In this document: positions 50,311 to 61,891 of the stretch, piece by piece
Position numbering within the stretch: position 1 is the first letter of the stretch
Layout: every line of letters begins with the position of its first letter
Assembly: GCA_013398955.1 (NCBI GenBank)
Contig: VWPU01014161.1
Span: 124,001-188,000 of the forward strand
From: Callaeas wilsoni
Lineage: Eukaryota > Chordata > Aves > Passeriformes > Callaeidae
DNA length: 64,000 nucleotides
Direction of reading: 5' to 3'
The notes under the pieces: model-generated
What the model was told of the DNA's origin: nothing
The model's input: the letters and a program-made list of their open reading frames with translations, nothing else
Databases searched by the model: none
Position numbers and translations under genes: made by a program

Positions 50311-50660
50311 CGCGCCGCACGCGCCACGCGCCCCGCCCCCGCCGACCAAAACATTGGCACGTGCGGCCCGCGGGCGCCTGTCACGTGACGCTGCCGGCCC
50401 GCGCCGGGCGGAGACGGCCCCGCCCCGCTGCGCCAATGGCGGCGCGCGCTGCCGGGTAGCAACAAGCGCGGCGGGCGGCGGCCAATCAGCGCGGCGGGGG
50501 CGTGGCCAGCGCGGCCCATGGTACTTCCGGCAACAGCCCCGGGCCCGGGCCGAGCGCCGGGCGGAGAGCGGCGGGGACGGCGGGATCGGTGCCGTGAGGT
50601 GAGCGCGGCCCGGCCGGCAGCGGGGCCGGCAGGACACCTGTGGGGCCGCGTGTGTGGGCC
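50310..50660 (+). promoter_or_regulatory. CpG-island promoter of FBXO25
   Basis: This segment is very GC-rich and dense in CpG, unlike the AT-rich DNA around it. Sites visible by eye: Sp1/GC boxes at 50331-50340 and 50418-50427, and a KLF/Sp1-type GGGGGCGTGG at 50496-50505. There is a palindromic GTCACGTGAC (USF/MiT E-box type) at 50380-50389 and a CACGTG-containing site near 50358-50363. CCAAT boxes lie at 50433-50437 and 50482-50486. A YY1-like ATGGCGGC is at 50436-50443 and an ETS-type ACTTCCGG at 50523-50530. No TATA box is visible. This is the usual make-up of a broadly expressed TATA-less promoter. I see no convincing minus-strand gene, so bidirectional use is untested. Confidence 0.85.
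50530..50598 (+). other. FBXO25: FBXO25 exon 1, probable 5' UTR exon (start approximate)
   Basis: A GC-rich segment inside the CpG island ends with a strong donor, GAG|GTGAGC, at 50598/50599. A second possible donor (GTGAGG) sits five bases upstream at 50594. No in-frame coding link to exon 2 is needed because the ATG lies just inside exon 2, so this exon is called untranslated. Its 5' end is a guess based on an ETS-type ACTTCCGG at 50523-50530, an element often found at or near start sites of TATA-less promoters. No TATA box is present. Cap-trapped RNA reads would fix the true start. Confidence 0.65.
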
Positions 50661-50865
50661 CCGGGGGGTCGGGGCTGAGCGTGGGCAGTCGTGGCTTAAG
50701 AGGTTTGGGGTTGGCTCTTAAGGGCATGTGGAGCTGAAGGAGTGTGGGACAAGGTGTTAACAGTCAGGGTGGGCAGATGGGCCTGGGGAAGGGGCTGGGG
50801 CGAGGCATGACGGGCAGCACTGGGGGGTCTGGAGGGAGGAGTGTGGAGCCTGCTTGGACGAATGG

Positions 50866-52131
50866 GGTGTTGGGATCTCATTAGGCTGTGTGAGGATGGG
50901 AGCCAGCATGGTTTCACTAGGAGCAAATCCTGTCTCACGAATCTGATGGCCTTCTACGGTGGGATTTCAAGGTTGGTGGATGAGGTCATACAGGGTCACA
51001 CCGTGACTGATGTAATTTCCCTGAACTTATGAAAAGCATTTGACACCGACCCACACAAATTCCTTGTTTCTAAACTGGAGACATGAATTTGACAGATGGA
51101 CCACCGGGTAGATAAGGAGCTGGCTGGATGGTCACCCTCAAAGAGTTGCAGTCAACAGCTCTGTGTCCAAGTGGAGACGAGTGACAAGTGACATTCTTGA
51201 GGGATCAGGATTGGGACTGGGCCTGTTTAACATCTTTGTTGGGGACATGGACAATGGGATTGAGTGTATCCTCTGCAAGTTTTTTGATGGCACCAACTTA
51301 TGTAGTGCAGTCAAAAAGCTGGAGGGAAGAGATGCCATCCAGAGGGACCTTAACAGGACAGAAATGAGTGTGTGCAAACCTCATGAAGTTCAACAAGGCC
51401 AAGTGCTAGGTCCTGCAGCTGGGTCATGGCAGTCTCAGACACAAGTACAGGATGGGTGGAGAATGGATTGAAAACAGCTTTGAGGACAAGGGCTCAGGGC
51501 TGTTGGTTGACAAGGAGCTCAACGTGAGTCAGCAATGTGCACTTGCAGCCCGGAAAGCCAAACGTGTTCTGGGCTGCACCAAAAGAGGTGTGGCCAGTAG
51601 TTCAAGGGAGGTGATTCTGCCCCTCTGCTCTCCTCATATCCCACCTGCAGTGTTGCATCCAGCTCTGGGATCCCCACCATAGGAAGGCTGTAAACCTGTT
51701 GGAGAGAGTCCAGAGGAGGGCTGGAGCACCTGTCCTATGAACACAGGCTGAGAGAACTGGGATTGTTGAGCCAGGTAAAGAGAAGGCTTCAGGGAGACCA
51801 TTAGAGCAGTCTTTAAGTACTTATAGGAGGGCTACAAGAGAGCTGGAGAAGGGCACGTAGTGACAGAACGAGGCAGAACGGCATCAAGCTGAAAGAAGGT
51901 AGGTTTAGGTTAGGTCTAGTTTAAAAGCTCTTTACTGTGAGTGATGAGAGATGCGGCACTGGCATAGATTGCCCAAAGGAGTGGTGGATATCCCTTTCTT
52001 TTTAGTGTTCCAGGCCAGACTGGATGGGGCTCTGAGCAACCTGGTTTAGTTGAAGGTGTCTCTACTCATTGCAGAGGGGTTGGAACTGGGTGGTCTTTAA
52101 GGTCCCTTCCAACCCAAACCATTCTGTAATA
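50866..52131 (+). mobile_element. CR1 LINE fragment (about 1.27 kb) in FBXO25 intron 1
   Basis: This is the longest CR1 copy here, in the same orientation as FBXO25. It covers part of the reverse transcriptase domain and the 3' end, finishing with the CR1-type 3' tail (GGTCCCTTCCAACCC, then ATTCTGTAAT). Open pieces at 50841-51032, 51163-51471 and 51452-51682 are frame-broken parts of one ORF2. A QHGFTRSKSCLTNL motif lies in the first piece. In the second the catalytic F-x-D-D box reads FFDG (codons 51283-51291), so the second aspartate is glycine. Stops and frameshifts show it is dead. The 5' truncation is typical of CR1. Confidence 0.9.
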
Positions 52132-53443
52132 AAGACACTGGTATGAGGGGAGTACTAAACAACTTGCTGTGGTTCATGTTATTCCTAGGAAGCAGTAAAA
52201 GCGTTGGAAAAGCAGATAGGTATGTGACTGGGGGAATGGATGTTGTAAACTTTGGAAAAGGTTCTTGTTAGGAGCAGAGGAGAGCTGCATTATGAGTAGG
52301 AAGGGGACTTGAGTCCTAGACAATGCACTTCATTTTGCATGGTGTGCAGATTTTTAATGAAAGAAAAACCCAGCTGGCTCACTCAAACTGTATTTCTTCT
52401 GGCTTTTTATCCTGTCCTAACAAATATATTGGGCAAATGCTGGTCAAGAGTGCAAATATTTAAATAAATTCATAGCGATATTTACTGATGCAGCCTAATA
52501 TTTTTGCAAGTTGAAAAAATGTTAGAAAATGCATATTTGTTAGGACCAAAGCTGTTGCTGTTATATTAACACGTGTTTCGAATATGATAATACTGTCTTC
52601 CCTCTATAGCTTGCATGTGAAATCTCTTGCTAAACTAAGGAGCAATATGTTTGTGTGATGAATGACAAGAAGAGGGCAAAAGCTGGCAAGGTTATAGTCT
52701 TCAAAGTGTAGAAAACTGCCTTGTTCAAATTGTTAATGTGTCAGAAGTGAATCTCACTTTTGAAAAATGGCAGCAGAACGCTGTTTGAGCCATATACCTG
52801 TGATGACCTGCATCTGTTTGTAGGAATATCTGGAGATGTGTCACAGTGGACTTTGTTGCAGTCTCCTTTTGTCCTGGTATCTGCTTAATAGGCTGGCATG
52901 GGAGGTGACCCTCAAAAACAACCACCTAAAAAAATTTTGAGGTAGTTAAAATTCCTCTACTAGAACATCACTACACATTGTACCATAAACTCAGTATTTG
53001 TAAGGATTAGAAAAAATATAAGGAGCAACACTGATTTTGTGAGCTGTCAATCTCTTTAAAAACCGTTTATTAGTCACATGTAAAAATCAGTAATCTGTTT
53101 CATCATGGCAGAGCAGATTACACATGATAAAATTCATATAATTTTGCTTCTTTTGGTATCATTTCTTTCTTGGACTACCAGGATTCTTTTCCTTGTTCTT
53201 CAAAGAACAAGGAAATCTACCTTGATCTAATAAATGCTAGAAGACAAGAAGAATGTGGTTAGAGAATAAAATATCTACTTAAACCACTGAATCTGTTTTT
53301 TAAAAGGATGCTCTACAGAGAACTTTTCTCAAGGTGGGGTTTTTTATTTTTTAGGGCTAAAGAGAAAACTGAAATAATGACAGGAAGTTTTGAAACTTTT
53401 TTTAATAAATAATAGACAAAGAATCTCTTCTTACTGCTTATAG

Positions 53444-53587
53444 AGAAACCATGCCATTTTTGGGCCAAGACTGGAGATCCCCTGGATGGAGATGGGTTAA
53501 AACAGAAGATGGATGGAAAAGATGTGAACCCTTTAGTCCTGCGCTTGAGGATGGGAATAATCAGCTGAATGATATCAGCCACACTGT
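53444..53587 (+). CDS. FBXO25: FBXO25 exon 2 (start codon exon)
   Basis: The acceptor is TACTGCTTATAG at 53432-53443 and the donor is GTAAGT at 53588-53593. Seven untranslated bases precede the ATG at 53451, and 137 coding bases give residues 1-45 plus two bases of codon 46. If the intron were read through, a stop (TAA) would come right after the donor, so the exon end is well defined. The residues include three tryptophans in the conserved block [13 protein letters not shown] (12-24). Confidence 0.93.
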
Positions 53588-56500
53588 GTAAGTTTAAAAA
53601 AAAAAGTGATTCTGCATGAATTATTAGCAGGTGGGAAGGCAAAACTGACTTAAACACTTGCAATCTGAATGGAAATTGTGGTAGCTGATGTCATCTGTAT
53701 ACAAATGCAGTCATGTGTTTTGTTAGTTAGGCAGACAGGAGACCCCTGTGGAGATTGTCTGTCTTTTGTTACTGCTTTGTGAGTTGCTTATTTGAGGCAG
53801 CCAGATCCCTTCTTAGGCGATATGTCTTTCAAAATAATAAAACAGTAAATACTTAAAAAAACAAACCAAAACAAAAAAAAAAAAAAACCCACACAAAAAA
53901 AAAAAAAAAAAATAAAAAAAAAAAAAAAAAAAAACCAAACCAAAACAAAAAACAAACCCCTGCCCCCCTATGCCTGTAGAGTACTATTTAAAGGTAAAAG
54001 TGACATTTGTAAATTGCAAGTGCAACAGGCAGCTGTTACCTGGAAGTGAATGAAGGCTTTTTGCTGAGTGGGTGTTGGATTAGTTTGTGGCAGACATAAA
54101 ATGCCTTTGCTCCAAGTATACCATCAGTGGTAGCTTAATGCTCATTCTCTAACACAAAGTATGACTATATGTGCTCCTCTAGGACAGGTGAAAAAGAGAT
54201 TATAGATAAATAAAGTAATACTTGTGGCAAATACCCACAGACTGGTGTGATATAAATAGCTTTGTCAAAACAGATTTCTCCACAAAGAAGTAATTCTCAG
54301 GGATAGCATTCTTGGTCATAAATTCCAGCATAATGTGCTCATAATGAGGAAAGGGAACATTCAGTGTTTTGTTTTTAGTCCAGTAAATGATAACTCATCT
54401 GATTTAGAGAGGGAATTTACTGGGAAGCTAGAACTTGCTGTAATCACGCACCTGTGTTTTCTAAATTTGTAAAACAGTCCTCAAGGGAGTGATTAAGCAG
54501 TGAAGCATTATTGTTAAGCTTAACCTACTGTTTTCTTCATGCCTTTTTTCCTTTTGTGTTCATCTGTCACTGATCTCATTTGGACTTCTTTATCCACACA
54601 GTCTGGCCACTGTGGATACAAAACTTTGTCTGGAAGAATGTTCAGTAAGCCTCCAACATAAAAGTTGCCTTAAATACCTTTGGAAAAAATCTTCTCTCTT
54701 TCATATCTTTAATAATATACTTGGCAAATTAAGGGAAATCTAATAAGTATTTAGCAACTGTGCAAATTGCTTCAAAAGTAAGTATCTTGTAGGTTGCTTA
54801 ATTAATACTGTTTGACAAGTATGAAAGGAATTACCAGTCTTTGTGAGTACCATTAAGACTTCTGCTCGTAAGTGTGTGTATGTGTGTGTGTAAATGTATA
54901 TACGTATCTTTTTCCCCAAGACCAAGGTGATGGGTTTTTTTGCTTCTTTGAGCAAAAATACTGGACTGACTTTTTTTGTTTTTGGTTTTTTTTTTTTCCT
55001 TAGTCTTGGAAGACCCTAGAATTGAACTCCTCTGGAGCCAAAAACTGTGGCTTTAATTTTTGATTCTTAATTCTGCTTCTGTCTATTTAGTTAAAAATGT
55101 ATGTTGTCCAAACTCAGACTAGAGAAGTCAAGTTGGTATGTCTTGGCATAGAAGCACTACTTGGGAGTAATTTCACTACACTTTAAACTTTGGATCTATG
55201 GTTGTAACTTGAACTTTTTATATACCAGTTAAATTCTGCCTCGAAACAGCAATTAATGTCTATTTGCACAACATTATGGAACAATTTAGGGTGGAAATGA
55301 CCTCTGGGCATCATCTGGTTGAAGCACATACTCAAAGTGAGGCCAGCTGAGGTTGGGTTGTACAGGGCCTTGCTCAGTTCAGCTTTGTGCTTTTCCAAGA
55401 ATGGAAATTCTTCTCTGGGCTCCTGTTCTAAGTTCTGTTACTGTCAATGTTATTTTTTGTTTGTTGTTGTCCTGTCCTATGTGATGTCATTTCTCCCTGC
55501 CCTCCTCAGTCTAGTAAGAATTTCTCTTATCACAGATTGTGTCCATTACCACTTGACTTACTACGGCCCACCTCCTCCAACCGTACAGTCTCACTCCATC
55601 TTATTTATAGCCTCATATTAGAAACTGACAGCAAGGAGATTTCCCTCCACCACCAGCTCTTAACACTGAACAAGGTCAGTTCTCCTACCCTTGTGCACCA
55701 TGTGCTCCAGTACCTTGGTGACTCCCCACTGGAGCTATTCCAGTATGACAATGTTTTACTGTATTGGGGAGCCCCAAACTAGGCACAGTACTCCAGATGA
55801 GTACTCATGCCAAATAAAGATGGATGTTTGCTTCTTTCTGTCTGCAGGATACGCTTTTGTTAGCTCAAACCAGGGTGCAGTTGGCTTAATACAACACAAG
55901 GGCACACTGCTGACCTGTTTTCAGCGACTTATCCTCAAGACTCCTGGCTCCTTTCCTGCAAAACTGCTTCCTATCCAGTCTGTACCCAGCATATACCCAG
56001 GCTTGTGGTTCTTCTGTGCCGTGAGCAGGGCTTCACATTGTGGTACAGCAGTGTAAGGTGTGTTGCTGGCTGGTTCTCTGTACCATCTTATGCTATTCGG
56101 AAATAATTATGGTGTATATTGAAGATAATTCAGCTTAGGATATTTATTTACATGATGTAGCACTAAAAAAAGAATGAGACTTGATAAAGTGCTTCCTTGT
56201 AGAAGAAACCTCTAGTGAACGGTACAAAAATACCTATTTGTTTCTTTTTAAGCTGCCCTGTGAATAGGGATGGTGCTGTATGTCTGTCTGGCAGTTCTAG
56301 CAGGGTTTTATTCATTTACATCCATTATAAGGAATAATATTTTTCACCAAAATATTCTGTAGGAATCTCTTCTGAAGTTAGTACTTGAGTATTGTATTTC
56401 AGGGAGCAGTTGTAGCAGTTTTCTTTTATAAAGAAATAAATTCAAGCTATAGAGTTGAGTGAAACTCTTTCTCATTTTGCTTCTATTCTCTTCTGTGAGA

Positions 56501-59500
56501 GAAAGTATAGATACAGTTGCTTGCCAAAGTTTGTCCTTTACCCATTGCAAATACTTCCTCTTCAGAAGTTACAAAGATCTAATCACAAACAAATTCAGAA
56601 ATAAACCTTAAAGGCACATAAGTTACTTAAATTGAAGAATGCGTTCTTATTAAAATACAGCTTCTAACTTTGCTTGATTGGTCATCCAGTGCCTTGGTGA
56701 ATCCAGCTGCTGAAGTACTAAAACTGGTGGACCTAATGGTAACCATGCTTGAACAAATATAATCACTTGTGCAGGAACAGTTTTAATTATTTGGCATAAT
56801 GCTTGAATAGTTGCACTTTAGATCTTATGGAAACTAAGATAGGAAAAAAAAAGAGACCGTCACTTCTGTACGTCTTAGTTATTTGCATAAGAGTGTTTTG
56901 CGTTCAAGGTATATAGTAGCTGGAAATGTGGCTTGGGCTGTGTGCATTCAGGCTCTGTGGTGTGATTGCTGGCCATGACTGCCTGTAAATTCAATCAAAG
57001 ATAGATACTTCCAGTGCTGTGTAGCTCTATATGCATGACCTTTGGTGGTGGAGAGGAGCTTGGTGGGGGTGGAACTGCCTTACAGAATTGTATGCAAATG
57101 CCTTTCAGTAGCCTGCCACCTAGGAGTAAAACTGTTTCATGCGTTCCTTTTGAGGTAAAAGAAAGAGAATTAGACTAATAAGATTTTCAAGATGGTGATA
57201 TTTATCTTTTTGTGTGTTAGGTTCAAGATAACTACTTGGGCTGGCAGGGTAGTCATTTCGGTCTGTGGTGTCTCTTGTCTAATTCTGTGAGATACAGTGT
57301 TCACAAGAGTGATTTTGGCACTGGCAGAAGTCCTTTGATTTGAGTCTGTTAATAGATAAAATTACAATATATTTGTCAAGTTACAAAATCATTTGGTGCA
57401 TGCACTTAGCTCAGGATTTTACATGCATGGTCAAGCTGTGAGAGTCACTTCTAAAATACTTAGTGCATCTCTATATAAGTGCATGACTTGAGGGCCATGT
57501 GAAAAGAAGCAAGGAGATGAGGGAAAATAGTTGGAGCTCACATAGCCCTGTCACATTTTCCATCATTTTAAGTGTCATACCCAAGAGGTTATTTAACTAC
57601 TGCTATGAAATTACTTTTTTTGGAAAAACTGAAATTGTTACATGATTTATCTAAGATATTATAGTTCTAAGGACACCAGGTACTTTGCTTTTAAAAGCTT
57701 TGGAATAATTTTTTATGAAGTGCGTCATCAAGACAAGAGAGTAAGAATAGCTGTAAATTGGCAGTATTATGTATGTATTTAAATCCTACCAGGTGCACTC
57801 AACTGTCACGTGCAGTATTATAATAAAAACATTAAATTAAGGCTTCTGTTACACCATATGGCACGTGCAGCACTTGATTTGGTTTCTTGTATCTTAGCTT
57901 GGTGTTTGAGGGGGCAGGGGTTGCTTTTGGAATGGTGGAGCAGCTTTATTACTCGTCAAGCAGCTCTGCAGATTTCTGGAAGGAACGCTAGCAGTCCCTG
58001 GGTAAACTCTGCATTTCTGTCCCATTCTTCTGATGTCTATGGGACCCTTGCTTTCATTCATTGCTTTCAGACTAAAGGTTTGTCAAGAAGAGTGGTGTTG
58101 TTACAGATAAGCCAGGAAAGACTCTCCATATGAAGTGGGACAGAACATGAGGAAATAAAGCCTCATATCAGAAGATCCTCAGGGGTAACAGTCCAATTTG
58201 TGTTTTCTCTAAAGAGACTTGAGGAATTCCAGGAATGTCACAGGCAAATTTGAATGCTAGACAAAGGTGTTTGAAATAACCCTGCTCATCTTCACAATTC
58301 CTTAGGTTTATTGACTCCTTAAGCTGCCTTAGTTATTTATATGATGCTTGAGGAAGTGTGTGTTACGGGGTGTCAGGAGTGGGCTTCAAATCACTTCAGG
58401 TATGTTACTGGTCTAAACTACTTTCTAGGGACACTTCCTCTCCAGGAACAAAAGAAGGAATCTTTACATATTAACCTTCCTCTTCTAAGCAGGCCTTCAG
58501 GAATGTGGCCTCCCATCCTCTCCCCATTCCTTGCCCTGCCCTGGGTCAAGGGGAATGAGAGAGTTTCTGTGCTGCCTGGATTATGTTGCAGAGTATCAGG
58601 ACTTATCTCCCTAGTCTTGTATCTGTTGTTAGGATGATAAAGCTCTGGGAGCTTTGGGCTCGATTTCTGGTTCTGTAGCAACTCTTCAGATTCTGCAGTA
58701 ACTTCTCAGATGATGTGGTGATGCAGCCAATATGTTAAAACATAATGAAATTAATTTTTGTGAATTTAGAGATTTCCTGTATAATAGCTTTTGGGGAAAA
58801 AAAAAAACCCAACTGATGGATTGGAATGTTACATAATCAAATAACTTGTTGGCGTTGATGTTTTGCTTTTGTCAGTTGCTTTGCTTTTGTCTCTTGCTGG
58901 ATTCTTCCCTCTGAACTCTTGCTGTTTGACCAGATCTATTTGGCACTGTTGCATAGAATATTTAAGGTGTTGAGTCTTTATCCTCTGCTTTAAAAATATT
59001 AAGGACTGAACTAAGGCCATCACCTTGGATTGAGCAGTATCTGAATGCAGAGGCATGTTAGGTTTAAATCCTGAAAAAAAAAAAAGCTAAGATGAAACCA
59101 ACTTTCTTTTTCTGATTCTTCTCAACTTGTGTATCTTTAAGCTGAACTAGCATTTACTGACTAGAACAATTCAAAAACCACAAATTTTTACAGTGTTGTT
59201 TAACAGATGGTTCAAGCCTGAAAATTTTATAAACTAGTAGCAATAGACTAATATAATTTGGTTTTTGTCACTTAATGCCAGATACAGGTTATTTTTTAAA
59301 AAACCTCATCCTTCAGTTTACAATGTTCTATTGTTTTAATCTGAAGTTCAAAGTGGCAGTGATAAAAAGCAATTTAGATTAAAAATAGTAATGAACGTGA
59401 GGAGTTTCATATACGAATTTGTTGTCAAAGAGCCATAATGTAGAAATAAAAAAGTGCCCCAGTTAAACTTCATTACCATGTATCCTTCATTATTCTTATC

Positions 59501-61891
59501 TGTGCAAGACCGCCCGTGGCGTTCATATGAAGTATCTTCCTTCTCAGTGCTAGAAAAAGAGAGCACTCGTTCTTATCTTTGTTTCTAGTCCTTATAGTTA
59601 TCTGGAAAAATGGAAAGAAAATTTTATGAAACTGTGTAGATTTCCTGTAGCACAGGCATTTTTAAATGTATATAAATTTTAGAAAGGTTATTAAAAAAAT
59701 TAATAATTTGTTGTATTTTTTTATATTTACACTACATGTATGATATACATAAATATTTGGTATAGCCCTCAATGTTGGGTTACATAGTTAACAGGCAGAA
59801 GTGACATGGGTAGAGTTGAGTCTCTCTGGCAGAGACAGACCACTTGGCTGTTGGTGCTATACAAATCATTGGTAAAACATGCCATGACACCTGTAGTATG
59901 GGCAGAGTTGTGAATCAAGCATTTCTTAAAAGAAAGACTTCCTTTTCCCCAAAGGTGACAATAGTAAGAGAGACAATGTTCTTTGCTGGCTTTTTGCCTA
60001 TGTAAGGATGTGCAATAATTCTTCACAGACTTTTTACTTATGTGCAGTTAAGGCTTGATCCACTTCAGATAATGAATTTTTGTACACTAGAACTTCGCAG
60101 AGTTTTGCAGTTGTCCAGCTACTAGTGTCTCCTTAGTAGTCCTTCCTAAATGTCAGTAATGACTTACAAAATACCTATTAGGAAGATACTTTTGCGTATT
60201 TAATCACTTTGACACAAATTTCAACCCCTCTGGGAAGAAGACAGCTTCTCTCCAGATACATGTTGCTATAGAGAATCAGGTAGGGGATCTTAATTAAGAT
60301 GATTTTTTTTTTTCAGCTGGTAGACTTTAATGCAGAAAAGTGTAAGATGTATGCATGTTTAATTACTGCTATTCTAATTAGGTGTTTTTATTTCAGTATC
60401 ATAACTGGCGATGATGAGAATGAAGAAGTATACAGTACTGAAGACTGTGAGTTTGCAGCCAAGAAAAGGAAAAAAGATCATTTTAGGAATAACACAGATT
60501 CACAATGTAAGGCTGGGTTTTTTCATTTCTTTTAGAAGACTCATATAGGTTCACAAAAATGTTTGTAATAGCCACGTTACTGTCACTGATAGAGTAGCCT
60601 TCCAAATTATGTCTATTTCTGTATTGGCAACAAATTCTGGTGTCAAAAGTGATATGTCTTAATTGAAACTGTGTCATTGATCATTTATCATGTTGGATTT
60701 TTTTTCAAAGATGCAAAAGTAATTCATTTAAGAATAGTAATTCCAGAGTATAGGTGTCTTCTGATACTAATCACTGTTATGTTTTGTGGACTAGTTTTAG
60801 GTTAAATTCTTCTGGATGCTTATGGAAGTGTCTGCTTCCCAAAGCAGCTGGTTTATTTGTGCTTAATTCAAGTTCTAATTAGTCATACAACTCCAGAATC
60901 AGTTCATAAATAAATATATTTTTTCATAATAATCATATCTCTTGATAAAGACTTTATCAGTATTGAATTTCTTGGAGAGAAGTCCCTTTTGAAAAATTAA
61001 AATATGAAAGCCATTTTATCAGTTCTCATTTGTAAAAGATCACTTGTACTTTGGACTGCAAATGTGTATGACAGCAAGTAACTTCCTGAAGCAGAGAATT
61101 TGGTAGAGTAGTTAAAAAAAGGTAAGATTATTAGCAACTACTTGGCATTTCTAATGCTTTGATCTTGAAATGATTTGTTATTTGTATATCCCCAAAATTG
61201 TTAGAGAGATGGTATTGCACAAAGCTGCAAACTTGTCCAGGCTTGTCTGAGTTTCAGGTGTTTCAGAAGAGTCAAGGGACTGTATGAGTCATTTGACAAC
61301 ATGCGAGACTTGTGACAGCTGGAGGTCTGCCTGGTTGCCTTTACTGGTCTTGCATCCTTGACTTCCCTGCAGTCCTCTGCAGTCAGTTCAACCAAGTCAA
61401 TGTGGAGCAGGCACCTGTACAGAAGAAAATGGATCAGAGGGGTCGAGTGGTCAGGAACAAAAACGTTGTCTATATCTGCTGTGCTTTCAAATGCTAAGGA
61501 GCCTTTTGTATTGAGGAAAAGAAGTTCAGGAATTATGCAAGACGACTGTTATGTCAGTGATTGGTCACAGCTGACAAAAGTTGTCATTCATCTGCCAATT
61601 GTGTGCCAACTCTTGTGGTTTTAAAAATACATTTATATAACTCTTCTATTATTTTCATGAAGTCCATAAGTTGTAAAAATTTTTAGTTATCTTTTCCAGC
61701 CTTTATAAACTTCCTTCATTAAAACTTTTCTGCTATCTTATGAAGCATTTTATTGAAAATTGTATGTCTAGTTCAGTTTCTTTCTAGAAGGCATTAACTC
61801 ATACGGAAGCCTAAAATGCTTATATTTTGATTTCATTTTAGGTTTTTATCGTGAAAAGTGGATTTATGTTCATAAAGAAAGCACCAGGGAA
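53451..61891 (+). CDS. FBXO25: F-box only protein 25, residues 1-99 (spliced, partial)
   Basis: The coding sequence joins 53451-53587, 60397-60506 and 61842-61891. The protein opens [13 protein letters not shown], the N-terminus shared by FBXO25 and its muscle paralogue FBXO32. An acidic stretch (about residues 50-64) comes next, then a basic KKRKK cluster at residues 68-72, a likely nuclear localisation signal, and then [13 protein letters not shown] at 84-96, a block strongly conserved in this pair. Between the blocks, the VII, EE and [13 protein letters not shown] spacing and the FYREKW form fit FBXO25 better than FBXO32 (judged from memory of the family, no alignment run). The ATG has A at -3, and the exon opens seven bases before it. 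Codons 46 and 83 are split across introns. No frameshift or stop is present. The next residues expected (RHGYCTLGEAFN in the family) were not found before 64000, so exon 5 lies outside. Confidence 0.93.
53854..53956. repeat. A-rich low-complexity tract in FBXO25 intron 2
   Basis: About 100 bases, almost all A with scattered C and one T, in ACAAACC-type and pure A runs. It lies about 270 bases past exon 2. No retroposed sequence is recognised just upstream, so it is not clearly the tail of an inserted element. Confidence 0.9.
53957..55274. other. FBXO25 intron 2, first unassigned part
   Basis: Holds only the short GT repeat and pyrimidine tracts. No alternative exon was recognised. Confidence 0.6.
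54872..54891. repeat. Short (GT)n microsatellite
   Basis: GTGTGTGTATGTGTGTGTGT, interrupted once, within FBXO25 intron 2. Confidence 0.85.
55275..56040 (-). mobile_element. Old CR1 LINE fragment in FBXO25 intron 2
   Basis: A diverged reverse-strand copy in intron 2, opposite in orientation to the gene. Recognisable parts are GGAAATGACCTCTGGGCATC near its start, a GTGACTCCCCACTGGAGCTATTC region, AGGCACAGTACTCCAGATGAG, and AAGACTCCTGGCTCCTTTCCTG near its 5' end. Open frames within it (55319-56056) are remnants or chance and do not encode a functional protein. Confidence 0.8.
56041..60396. other. FBXO25 intron 2, second unassigned part
   Basis: No repeat or exon was assigned. Open frames at 57810-58133 and 58341-58637 (about 100 codons) are unrecognised and lack splice sites that would join them to exons 2 and 3 in phase. 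Confidence 0.55.
60397..60506 (+). CDS. FBXO25: FBXO25 exon 3
   Basis: The acceptor is TTTTTATTTCAG, ending at 60396, and the donor is GTAAGG at 60507. The first base completes codon 46 (GTT, Val) and the last base (T) opens codon 83. The exon encodes an acidic segment (residues 50-64) and then the basic cluster KKRKK at 60461-60475, the probable nuclear localisation signal. The phase fits both flanking exons. Confidence 0.92.
61842..61891 (+). CDS. FBXO25: FBXO25 exon 4
   Basis: This is a 50-base exon between acceptor TTTCATTTTAG (ending 61841) and donor GTAAGT (61892). Its first two bases complete codon 83 (TGT, Cys). It then encodes [16 protein letters not shown], the most conserved block of the N-terminal half in FBXO25 and FBXO32. 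It ends on a codon boundary (residue 99). It is too short to stand out as an open frame and was found by reading for the family motif. Confidence 0.93.

Noticed and set aside
49921..50388. 155-codon plus-strand open frame through the minisatellite
   Set aside because: The translation is a glycine/threonine/histidine repeat dictated by the GGGTCACACC unit; other frames are open too. It reflects the repeat, not a gene.
50308..50727. 139-codon minus-strand open frame over the CpG island
   Set aside because: Arginine/alanine/proline-rich reading typical of GC-rich promoters. It has no domain and overlaps open frames on the other strand.
53451..61891. FBXO32 (atrogin-1) rather than FBXO25
   Set aside because: The N-terminal block is shared, but the acidic linker, [13 protein letters not shown] spacing and FYREKW form fit FBXO25; FBXO32 has a histidine-glutamine form before EKW as I recall it.
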